Position numbers and translations under genes: made by a program | In this document: positions 1-5,931 of the stretch, one piece after another | Layout of the letters: each line of letters opens with the position of its first letter | How positions within the stretch are numbered: the stretch's first letter is position 1 | The notes under the pieces: model-generated | Database searches by the model: none | Told to the model about the DNA's origin: nothing | The model's input: only the letters and a program-made list of their open reading frames with translations | DNA from: an uncultured Clostridia bacterium | GTDB lineage: Bacteria > Bacillota > Clostridia > Christensenellales > Aristaeellaceae | Length of the DNA: 8,022 bases | NCBI GenBank assembly: GCA_946615495.1 | Contig: CAMOHY010000087.1 | Coordinates: 1-8,022, forward strand | Direction of reading: 5' to 3'

Positions 1-293
1 TGGTGGATCAGGGCTATATCGCCCGCAATTCCAGCCATTGCCGGGGCAGCGCCGTGGATATGACCCTGACGGATATGGACGGGGTTGCCTTGGATATGGG
101 CACCGGCTTTGATTATTTCGGCAAGCTCGCCTGGCATGGGGCCAAGGGCGTGACCGAGGAGCAGGCAAAAAACCGGGCGCTGCTTTGCTCCATCATGGAA
201 AAGCACGGCTTCCGCCGCTTTGACCATGAATGGTGGCACTATAAGCTACTTGGCGAGCCCTTCGCCGAAGGCTTTGATTTTCCGGTGAAATGA
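1..293 (+). CDS. D-alanyl-D-alanine dipeptidase, VanX/DdpX family (3' part only)
   Basis: This is a zinc metallopeptidase (M15D) that hydrolyses D-Ala-D-Ala, in cell-wall turnover or, in vancomycin-resistance clusters, to remove the antibiotic's target precursor. The coding frame is open from the window edge (codons in phase with position 3), so the true start lies upstream. Only about the last 96 residues are visible, roughly half of a family protein of about 200. The zinc-site motif SSHCRGSAVD gives the family's SxHxxGxAxD pattern (His12 and Asp19 of the visible part), followed by the family's DMGTGFD segment. The C-terminal HEWWH supplies the catalytic Glu76 and the third zinc ligand His79. 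No vanH or vanA partner is visible, so a general dipeptidase role is as likely as resistance. The 40 bases between its stop and the next promoter show no convincing terminator. The family call is firm; the physiological role is open. Confidence 0.88.
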   Translation, partial: VDQGYIARNSSHCRGSAVDMTLTDMDGVALDMGTGFDYFGKLAWHGAKGVTEEQAKNRALLCSIMEKHGFRRFDHEWWHYKLLGEPFAEGFDFPVK

Positions 294-333
294 AAAGAAA
301 AAACAAAATGATTCAAATTGTGAAAAAACAGGG

Positions 334-362
334 TTGACAATTCCTGCTAATGCAAGTATACT
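334..362 (+). promoter_or_regulatory. Sigma-A promoter of the leader/ABC exporter operon
   Basis: A perfect -35 box TTGACA (334-339) is separated by exactly 17 bases from the -10 box TATACT (357-362), which differs from consensus by one base. The surroundings are AT-rich compared with the coding sequence. Transcription should start near 369, giving a leader of about 210 nt before the first exporter gene. Such a strong promoter followed by a terminator suggests control after initiation. Confidence 0.88.
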
Positions 363-396
363 GAAAAAGAATTTTGAATGAAAGGAGGCCGCAGAA

Positions 397-483
397 ATGA
401 TCCTGAACAATCGCGTACAGCTTGGTTCTTTTGCAGCAAGGGATATCTTTGCGTATTTTTGCGGCCGCCTGGGCACTGTATAG
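397..483 (+). CDS. 28-residue leader peptide of the exporter attenuator
   Basis: This short ORF starts at ATG 397 and stops at TAG 481. It begins MILNNRVQLG and ends CGRLGTV. A textbook Shine-Dalgarno AAAGGAGG (381-388) stands 8 bases before the ATG, stronger than the site of the exporter gene itself, so translation is likely. It lies between the operon promoter and an intrinsic terminator, and its codons 22-25 (461-471) overlap the proposed antiterminator arm. The peptide resembles no protein I recognise. It has no signal peptide or clear membrane segment, and its likely purpose is the act of being translated, as for the BmrB leader of B. subtilis bmrCD. The ribosome site and position are seen directly; the regulatory role is inferred. 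Confidence 0.68.
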   Translation: MILNNRVQLGSFAARDIFAYFCGRLGTV

Positions 484-527
484 CGCTGTTTTTGCGCGCA
501 CAGCAGATGTTTCAGGTCACCGGCCGC
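461..527 (+). promoter_or_regulatory. Candidate antiterminator fold competing with the attenuator
   Basis: Bases 461-471 (GCGGCCGCCTG) can pair with 513-527 (CAGGtcacCGGCCGC). The helix has seven Watson-Crick pairs (461-467 with 521-527) plus four more (468-471 with 513-516), with a four-base bulge at 517-520. A small hairpin, GCTGT 485-489 with ACAGC 500-504, fits inside the loop. This fold uses the 5' arm of the terminator, so the two are mutually exclusive. Its upstream arm lies in the last codons of the leader ORF, where a ribosome finishing the peptide would cover it. The base pairing is seen by eye; the free energies were not computed. Confidence 0.55.
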
Positions 528-545
528 GTGCCGGTGGCCTTTTTT
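515..545 (+). terminator. Intrinsic terminator (attenuator) ahead of the ABC exporter genes
   Basis: The 5' arm GGTCACCGGC (515-524) pairs with the 3' arm GCCGGTGGCC (530-539) over ten base pairs, one of them G-U. The loop is five bases, CGCGT, and six T residues follow (540-545). It lies downstream of the promoter and leader ORF and 33 bases before the exporter start codon, with no other coding gene in between. It is therefore best read as a conditional attenuator and not as the end of an upstream gene. Confidence 0.82.
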
Positions 546-578
546 CATACACAGAAAGCAAGGGGAGGACGAACGGTT

Positions 579-2402
579 ATGCAGCAGCGCACGCCTCATT
601 TGATGAGGAAGCTTGTTTGGGACAACAAATGGCATTTTTTCGCCGCGCTCATCTGCACGGTGCTTACCGCGGCGATTGAGTTTATTACGCCCATCATTTT
701 GGCCGAAACCATGGACCATTACCTGCTGGGAGAGGCCAGCCGTATGCCCGCCTTTATCAACGGGTGGATTGCGTCCCTGGGCGGCAGGGAATTCATGGCC
801 CGGAATTTATGGATCGCCGGGCTGGCCCTGGTGGGGCTGAATGTGCTCAACGGCGTTTTTGGGTTCATCAAGGGCCGGGCCCAGGCCGTGGCCGGGGAAA
901 ATGTGAGCCTGGTCCTGCGGGAAAAGCTGTACGGCCACATCCAGCATCTGCCCTTTTCCTACCATGTGAAGGCGGAAACGGGAGATTTGGTGCAGCGGTG
1001 CACGTCCGACGTGGAAACGGTGCGGCGCTTTCTTTCCATGCAGATGATGCAGGTGGTTAACGCGGTGCTGATGATCTTCATCGCCCTGTTTTACATGTTC
1101 AGCGTGAATGTGAAAATTACCCTCATCAGCATGATTATGATTCCGGGACTGTTCCTGTTCGCCTGGCTGTTTTTCAAGTGGGTCATCAAAAATTTCCGCC
1201 TGTCCGATGAGGCGGAGGGAAAAATGAGCGCCGTTTTGCAGGAAAACCTGACCGGCGTTCGGGTGGTGCGCGCCTTCGGCCAGCAGGAATACGAGGTGGA
1301 AAAGTTTGAAAAGGTATCCTCCGATTTTCGGGATAAGACCTTTAAGCTGTGCAACCTCCTGGCCGTCTATTGGGCCACCAGCGACGCCATGAGCATGCTC
1401 CAATCCATGATGACGCTCATCGCCTGCGTGTACTTTGCCATTCAGGGTGAAATCACCGTGGGCGCCCTCATCATCTTTACCAGCTATATTTGGAAGCTGC
1501 TCTTTCCCATCCGCCAGTTGGGCCGTATCCTGTCCGACGCGGGCAAGAGCAAGGTGGCCATGGACCGCATCCAGGAAATCCTGGGCGTGCCGGAGGAGAT
1601 GGAGGAGCCGGACGCCCTGCGGCCCTCCCTCAAGGGCGATATCGTGTTTGACCATGTCACCTTCGGCTACGATGAAGGCCGGGATGTGCTCAAGGATATG
1701 AGCTTTACCATTCCCGCCGGAAAGACCGTGGCCATCCTGGGCGCCACCGGCAGCGGCAAATCCACCGTGGTGCATCTGATGCAGCGGCTATTTGACGTTA
1801 AGCAGGGTAAAATCCTGATCGGCGGCACGCCCATTGACCGTATTGACCGGTATTACCTGCGCTCCCGCGTGGGCCTGGTGCTCCAGGAGCCTTTCCTGTA
1901 TTCCAAAACTCTCAAGGAAAACGTGGCGATTGCCCGCAAAAACGCCTCCGACGCCGAAATTGACCGGGCCGTTACCGACGCGGCGGCCAAGGAGTTCATC
2001 TTGGAAAGCGATAAGGGCTACGACACCTTGGTTGGCGAGCGGGGCGTTACCCTGTCCGGCGGGCAGAAGCAGCGGGTGGCCATTGCCCGTACCCTGATGA
2101 AGGACAACGATATTTTGATTTTTGATGATTCCCTGTCCGCCGTGGATACGGAAACCGACGCCCAGATTCGGAAGGCCTTAAAGACGCGCAGCCGGGACAC
2201 CACCACCATCATTATCAGCCACCGCATTGTCACCCTCTCTCAGGCGGACCTGATTTTGGTAATGGAGGATGGGCACGTGACCGAGCAGGGCACGCATGAG
2301 CAATTGATTCATTCCGGCGGGCTTTACAGCCGCATTTTCAGCATTCAATCCGCTCTGGAGGAAGAATTCAAAGAGGAGAAGCGGGACTATGCAACAGTTT
2401 GA
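579..2402 (+). CDS. Heterodimeric ABC multidrug exporter, BmrC/LmrC-like subunit
   Basis: This is a half-transporter of 607 residues: an N-terminal six-helix membrane domain (hydrophobic segments near 17-40, 75-97, 158-178, 182-204, 265-287 and 292-311) fused to a nucleotide-binding domain. Motifs are Walker A GATGSGKST (388-396), Q-loop Gln436, signature LSGGQKQR (492-499), Walker B ILIFD (512-516) and His548 in the H-loop. The residue after Walker B is Asp517 instead of the catalytic Glu, the mark of the degenerate-site subunit in BmrCD/LmrCD-type exporters. The frame stays open upstream to 378, but that stretch contains the leader and terminator. ATG 579 has its own AGGGGAGG (561-568) and gives the usual family length. 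The gene overlaps the next one by 14 bases. The substrate is probably drugs or other amphipathic compounds moved outward, but sequence cannot fix it. Confidence 0.92.
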   Translation: MQQRTPHLMRKLVWDNKWHFFAALICTVLTAAIEFITPIILAETMDHYLLGEASRMPAFINGWIASLGGREFMARNLWIAGLALVGLNVLNGVFGFIKGRAQAVAGENVSLVLREKLYGHIQHLPFSYHVKAETGDLVQRCTSDVETVRRFLSMQMMQVVNAVLMIFIALFYMFSVNVKITLISMIMIPGLFLFAWLFFKWVIKNFRLSDEAEGKMSAVLQENLTGVRVVRAFGQQEYEVEKFEKVSSDFRDKTFKLCNLLAVYWATSDAMSMLQSMMTLIACVYFAIQGEITVGALIIFTSYIWKLLFPIRQLGRILSDAGKSKVAMDRIQEILGVPEEMEEPDALRPSLKGDIVFDHVTFGYDEGRDVLKDMSFTIPAGKTVAILGATGSGKSTVVHLMQRLFDVKQGKILIGGTPIDRIDRYYLRSRVGLVLQEPFLYSKTLKENVAIARKNASDAEIDRAVTDAAAKEFILESDKGYDTLVGERGVTLSGGQKQRVAIARTLMKDNDILIFDDSLSAVDTETDAQIRKALKTRSRDTTTIIISHRIVTLSQADLILVMEDGHVTEQGTHEQLIHSGGLYSRIFSIQSALEEEFKEEKRDYATV

Positions 2403-4233
2403 TGAAAAGGATTATACGCAGAAATTTTCCCTGTCCTTATGGAAAAAAATCCTGCGCTACGCCAAGGAATATCATGGCGATTTGGTCCGCCTGGCGTGCG
2501 TGATGGCCGTTACGGCGGGGTGCGATGTGGTGTTTCCCCTAATGACCACCTACGCTATCGACCACTTCATTCCCGCCCTGGGCCGCCCCGGCACCATGGA
2601 GGGCATGGGCGGCTTCGTGGCGGCGTATCTGGGCCTGCTGCTTTTGCAGGTGGCGGCCATCTTCTATTTCCTGTATCTGGGCGGAAAAATCGAGGTGGGC
2701 GTGTGCTACACCATCCGCAGGCAGGCCTTCCGCAAATTGCAGGAGCTTCCTTTTTCCTACTATGACCGCATGCCGGTGGGGTACTTGATGAGCCGCATGA
2801 CCAGCGACACCCAGCGCCTGGCGGAAACCATCGGCTGGTCTTTGCTGGATTTGGCCTGGGGCGTCGTCATGCTCATCGCGGCCAGCGTGACCATGCTGGT
2901 GCTCAATTGGAAAATGGCGCTCATCGTCATGCTGGTGGTGCCGCCGCTGGCGGTCATTTCCTGGTGGTTCCAGCAGCGCATCCTGAAAGCTTACCGCGCC
3001 GTAAGAAAAACCAACAGCAAAATCACCGGCGCCTTCAACGAGGGCATTATGGGCGCTAAAACCACCAAAACGCTGGTCCGGGAAGAAATGAACATGGAGG
3101 AATTCACTTCTCTTACGCATGACATGAAAAAGTCCTCCGTGCGGGCGGCTTCCCTGTCGGCAGTGTATCTGCCCATCGTGGTGGCGCTGGGTTCCCTGGC
3201 CACGGCCTACGCCCTGTGGCAGGGCGGCAGCGCCGTGCTGGTGGGCGGCATGACGCTGGGCGTTTTGCAGGCGTTCATCAATTACACCGTGCAGTTTTTT
3301 GAGCCCATCCGGAATATCGCCAACGTGTTTGCGGAAATGCAGTCCGCTCAGGCGGCGGCGGAGCGGGTGCTCACCCTGCTGGAAACGGAGCCGGATATCG
3401 TGGACACCCCGGAGGTGGAAGAAGCCTTCGGCGATAATTTCCACCCCAAGCGGGAAAACTGGCCCGCCCTGCAGGGCGACGTGGAATTCTGCCATGTGGA
3501 TTTTCAGTACAAGGAAGGGGAAAAGGTGCTCTCTGACTTTAACCTGAAGGTGAAGGCGGGGGAGACCATTGCTCTGGTTGGCCCCACCGGCGCGGGAAAA
3601 TCCACCGTGGTGAACCTGATCTGCCGTTTCTATGAGCCTACGGCGGGCGAAATCAAGATTGACGGGGTGAACTATAAGGAAAGAAGCCAATTGTGGCTGC
3701 AAAGCAACCTGGGCTATGTGCTCCAGGAGCCCCGGCTCTTTTCCGGCACCATCCGGGACAACATCCGTTACGCCCGGCTGGACGCGACCGATGAGGAGGT
3801 GGAGCAGGCGGCCCGGATGGTGAACGCGGAAAGCTTTATCCTGAGAATGGATAAAGGCTATGATACCGATGTGGGCGAGGGCGGCAGCCGGCTTTCCACC
3901 GGGGAAAAGCAGCTCATTTCCTTTGCCCGCGCGCTCCTGGCCGACCCCCGCATTTTCGTGCTGGATGAAGCCACCTCTTCCGTGGATACCCAGACCGAGC
4001 AAATCATCCAGCACGCTATTTCCAAGGTGCTCACGGGCCGCACTTCCTTCATTATCGCCCACCGCCTGTCCACCGTGCGCACGGCGGACCGGATCCTGGT
4101 CATCGACGGCGGCAGAATCAAGGAAATGGGCACGCACCAGGAATTGCTGCGCAGGAAGGGCGCGTATTACAACCTGTACACCAACCAATTCCAGGAGGAA
4201 CAGGCCATGGAAATTCTGGGAAAGGCGGAGTGA
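2389..4233 (+). CDS. Heterodimeric ABC multidrug exporter, BmrD/LmrD-like subunit
   Basis: This is a half-transporter of 614 residues and the partner of the preceding subunit. Membrane segments lie near 33-55, 77-98, 152-172, 174-194, 258-278 and 283-305, followed by the ATPase domain. Walker A is GPTGAGKST (398-406), Q-loop Gln446, Walker B IFVLDE (522-527) with the catalytic Glu527 intact, and H-loop His558. The signature is altered to LSTGEKQL (502-509). Paired with the first subunit this yields one canonical site (this Walker A/B with the partner's LSGGQ) and one degenerate site. A linker of about 25 residues between the two domains (near 340-364), which contains FGDNFHPKRENW, is typical of BmrD-like subunits. 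The start is ATG 2389, preceded by GAGGAG (2373-2378), and overlaps the upstream gene by 14 bases, indicating coupled translation and balanced dimer production. Confidence 0.92.
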   Translation: MQQFDEKDYTQKFSLSLWKKILRYAKEYHGDLVRLACVMAVTAGCDVVFPLMTTYAIDHFIPALGRPGTMEGMGGFVAAYLGLLLLQVAAIFYFLYLGGKIEVGVCYTIRRQAFRKLQELPFSYYDRMPVGYLMSRMTSDTQRLAETIGWSLLDLAWGVVMLIAASVTMLVLNWKMALIVMLVVPPLAVISWWFQQRILKAYRAVRKTNSKITGAFNEGIMGAKTTKTLVREEMNMEEFTSLTHDMKKSSVRAASLSAVYLPIVVALGSLATAYALWQGGSAVLVGGMTLGVLQAFINYTVQFFEPIRNIANVFAEMQSAQAAAERVLTLLETEPDIVDTPEVEEAFGDNFHPKRENWPALQGDVEFCHVDFQYKEGEKVLSDFNLKVKAGETIALVGPTGAGKSTVVNLICRFYEPTAGEIKIDGVNYKERSQLWLQSNLGYVLQEPRLFSGTIRDNIRYARLDATDEEVEQAARMVNAESFILRMDKGYDTDVGEGGSRLSTGEKQLISFARALLADPRIFVLDEATSSVDTQTEQIIQHAISKVLTGRTSFIIAHRLSTVRTADRILVIDGGRIKEMGTHQELLRRKGAYYNLYTNQFQEEQAMEILGKAE

Positions 4234-4272
4234 AAATTTAATAATTTCAGATCAGGCTTTACACTGATTTGC

Positions 4273-4315
4273 GCCGGGCAAAGCGCGGAATGAACGCGCC
4301 GCCCGGCCTTTTTTT
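4273..4315 (+). terminator. Intrinsic terminator of the ABC exporter operon
   Basis: GCCGGGC (4273-4279) pairs with GCCCGGC (4301-4307). An inner helix, GCGCG 4283-4287 with CGCGC 4295-4299, is separated by a small asymmetric internal loop. Seven T residues follow (4309-4315). It begins 39 bases after the exporter stop codon and isolates that operon from spoIIG. Confidence 0.85.
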
Positions 4316-4335
4316 CGCCCATTTTTGCGCCCCGG

Positions 4336-4369
4336 TTCGACGCCGGGAAGGGGCTTGCGCTCCTATACT
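4336..4369 (+). promoter_or_regulatory. Candidate Spo0A-dependent spoIIG promoter
   Basis: A -10 box TATACT (4364-4369) has no recognisable -35 at 17 bases (CGCCGG there). TTCGACG at 4336-4342 matches the inverted Spo0A box (TTCGACA) at six of seven positions, and its first six bases end 22 bases before the -10. The B. subtilis spoIIG promoter has the same arrangement: a sigma-A promoter with 22-base spacing and a 0A box over the -35. Only one good box is seen; a weak TTCGCCC lies at 4314-4320. The predicted start, near 4376, would leave a very short leader, which weakens the call. Confidence 0.5.
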
Positions 4370-4388
4370 GTGCGCGGAGGGCAGGAAG

Positions 4389-5177
4389 ATGCGGGTGCAG
4401 GGCGAAGCGTATTTTTTCATGAACGCATGGATGGATTTTTTGTGCCTTGCCCTTACCGCCGTGCTGGGCCGCCGCCGCCTCCGGCCGGGCAGGGCGGCGC
4501 TGGCGGCTTTTCTGGGCGCCGGGTACGCGGTGCTTTCCTGGGCGGCGCTGCCTTTGCTTGGCGGCGTGCCCGCGCTGCTTTTTATGGGGCTGATTCTCAC
4601 CTGCGCTGGCTTTGGCCGCCGCTGCCTGCGCCTATGGCCGCTGCTTATGGCGTCCGGCTGGCTGCTTTACGGGCTGGCGGATTTTGCGGCCAGGCAGGGC
4701 GCGCCGCCCCTTCTGATCCTTTTCCTGAGCGGCGCAGGCGTTGGGCTGTGTGCCCTTCTTTGCCGCCGCCTGCCAGCCAAAGGCCAAGAAAGGCTGGAGG
4801 TGCGCATCCGCCTGCGGGGAAGGGAGGCGCGCCTTCCCGCTTTTCGGGACAGCGGCAACCTGCTTTGCGAGCCCATCAGCGGCCTGCCGGTGATCGTTGC
4901 CCCATTGGAAAAGCTGCGAACGCTTATGCCGCCCGGCGTTCAGGTCAATGATCTTTCCACCCTGCCGCCGGGCTGGCGGTTTGTGCGCGCCCGCACGGCG
5001 GCGGGCAGCAGGATGATGATGTGCTTCCATCCTGATGGGATGAGCGTGCGGGGCAAAAACCGTGTTTGGCCAGCGGATGGCTGGGTGGCCCCGGCGGAAC
5101 TTGAAGAGGAAAGAGCCTTGCTGCCGGAGGCGTTTTTTGTGGAGCAAAAGGAGGGGAGATACCATGCAGGCCTTTAA
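4389..5177 (+). CDS. spoIIGA: Sporulation sigma-E factor processing peptidase SpoIIGA
   Basis: SpoIIGA is the membrane aspartic protease that removes the pro-sequence of sigma-E in the mother cell after a signal from the forespore. The 262-residue product has an N-terminal membrane half with about five hydrophobic segments (near 10-26, 37-55, 58-75, 83-98, 107-126) and a cytoplasmic protease half. The active-site motif is FRDSGNLLCEPISGLPVIV, with catalytic Asp154 in DSGN. ATG 4389 was chosen because GGAGG (4376-4380) stands 8 bases before it and because the first residues, up to Asn12, line up with the start of B. subtilis SpoIIGA. The longer in-frame reading from 4269 would translate a terminator. 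The protein is somewhat shorter than the roughly 300-residue Bacillus form. Its stop lies inside sigE, a 14-base overlap. Identity is strongly supported by the motif and the neighbouring gene. Confidence 0.93.
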   Translation: MRVQGEAYFFMNAWMDFLCLALTAVLGRRRLRPGRAALAAFLGAGYAVLSWAALPLLGGVPALLFMGLILTCAGFGRRCLRLWPLLMASGWLLYGLADFAARQGAPPLLILFLSGAGVGLCALLCRRLPAKGQERLEVRIRLRGREARLPAFRDSGNLLCEPISGLPVIVAPLEKLRTLMPPGVQVNDLSTLPPGWRFVRARTAAGSRMMMCFHPDGMSVRGKNRVWPADGWVAPAELEEERALLPEAFFVEQKEGRYHAGL

Positions 5178-5874
5178 AATGCGGACATGGATGCTGATGC
5201 TTTTTTCGCGTTTGCAGCCGGACGAAATGTATTATATCGGCGGGGCGGACCCTTTGCCCCAGCCGCTGACCCACGAGGAGGAATTGTCGCTTCTTTCCCG
5301 CCTGCCCCAGGATGACGGCGCCGTCCGCTCCATTCTGATCGAGAGGAATTTGCGGCTGGTGGTGTTCATCGCCAAGAAATTTGAAAACACCGCCGTGGGC
5401 ATGGAGGACTTGATCTCTATCGGCACCATTGGGCTCATCAAGGCGGTGAACACCTTCAATCCCGAAAAGAAAATCAAATTAGCCACCTATGCCAGCCGGT
5501 GCATCGAAAATGAGGTGCTCATGTACCTGCGGCGCACCAGCAGGCTGAAGTGTGAAGTGTCCCTGGATGAGCCCCTGCGCACGGATTGGGACGGCAACGA
5601 GCTATTGCTTTCCGATGTGCTGGGCACGGAAGGCGACCTGGTGTCCCGCGGGGTGGAGGAGGACGCGGAAAAGCAGGTGCTTTCCAGCGCGCTTTCCCGC
5701 TTGGCCCCCAGGGAACAGCGCATCATGAATATGCGCTTCGGCCTGGGCGGCGGCCGGGAAATGACGCAAAAGGAAGTGGCGGATGAATTGGGCATATCCC
5801 AATCCTACATTTCCCGCCTGGAAAAACGCATCCTGAGCCGGCTGCAGACGGAAATGCTGAGGGCGTCGTCATAA
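5164..5874 (+). CDS. sigE: RNA polymerase sporulation sigma factor sigma-E (pro-form)
   Basis: Sigma-E directs the early mother-cell programme of sporulation. The 236-residue product matches B. subtilis SigE almost word for word in conserved blocks: YYIGG (23-27), ILIERNLRLVVFIAKKFEN (57-75), the region 2 stretch from EDLISIGTIG through ATYASRCIENE (81-117), DWDGNELLLSDVLGT (141-155), and the region 4.2 helix-turn-helix TQKEVADELGISQSYISRLE (201-220). The N-terminal pro-sequence before YYIGG is about 22 residues, four fewer than in B. subtilis, and is hydrophobic with a few basic residues, fitting membrane tethering until SpoIIGA cuts. ATG 5164 has a strong AAAAGGAGGGG (5146-5156) inside spoIIGA. 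The frame is open further upstream, but that part is spoIIGA sequence in another frame. No sigG follows. Confidence 0.96.
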   Translation: MQAFKMRTWMLMLFSRLQPDEMYYIGGADPLPQPLTHEEELSLLSRLPQDDGAVRSILIERNLRLVVFIAKKFENTAVGMEDLISIGTIGLIKAVNTFNPEKKIKLATYASRCIENEVLMYLRRTSRLKCEVSLDEPLRTDWDGNELLLSDVLGTEGDLVSRGVEEDAEKQVLSSALSRLAPREQRIMNMRFGLGGGREMTQKEVADELGISQSYISRLEKRILSRLQTEMLRASS

Positions 5875-5903
5875 AAAAGAGCGCCCGGTGCAAACCGCGC
5901 GCT
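5873..5903 (-). terminator. Intrinsic terminator of purB, touching the sigE stop codon
   Basis: Read on the minus strand, AGCGCGCGG (5903-5895) pairs with CCGGGCGCT (5888-5880) over nine positions with one mismatch around a six-base loop. CT then leads into six T residues (complement of 5878-5873). It lies 29 bases beyond the purB stop. On the plus strand no T tract follows the hairpin, so it should act mainly on purB. Its T tract overlaps the sigE TAA. Confidence 0.68.
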
Positions 5904-5931
5904 GACTGGTTGGGCTGTCGCAATTATACGG

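Noticed and set aside
259..281. CCTTC/GAAGG hairpin followed by a T-rich stretch at the end of the dipeptidase gene
   Set aside because: Only five base pairs, inside coding sequence, with a broken T tract; too weak to call a terminator.
378..578. 67-residue N-terminal extension of the first exporter subunit
   Set aside because: The frame is open, but the stretch contains the leader ORF and terminator, ATG 378 has no ribosome site, and the extension would lie outside the family's normal length.
807..1775. 322-codon open frame antisense to the first exporter gene
   Set aside because: Same reasons: a His-rich shadow frame opposite an unmistakable ABC transporter.
2539..4188. 549-codon open frame antisense to the second exporter gene
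   Set aside because: The composition is His-, Gln- and Gly-rich, as expected from the complement of GC-rich coding DNA. There is no motif or ribosome site, and the sense strand carries a clear protein.
4269..4388. 40-residue N-terminal extension of SpoIIGA
   Set aside because: It would translate the exporter terminator hairpin. ATG 4389 has a Shine-Dalgarno and aligns with the known SpoIIGA start.
5062..5163. Upstream start for sigma-E inside spoIIGA
   Set aside because: The extra residues are an out-of-frame reading of spoIIGA. ATG 5164 has the strong ribosome site and gives the known pro-sequence layout.
2389..5177. Identical 14-base gene overlaps in the exporter and spoIIG operons
   Set aside because: Both overlaps are real, but short overlaps of this size are common in translationally coupled genes and the shared length is most simply coincidence.
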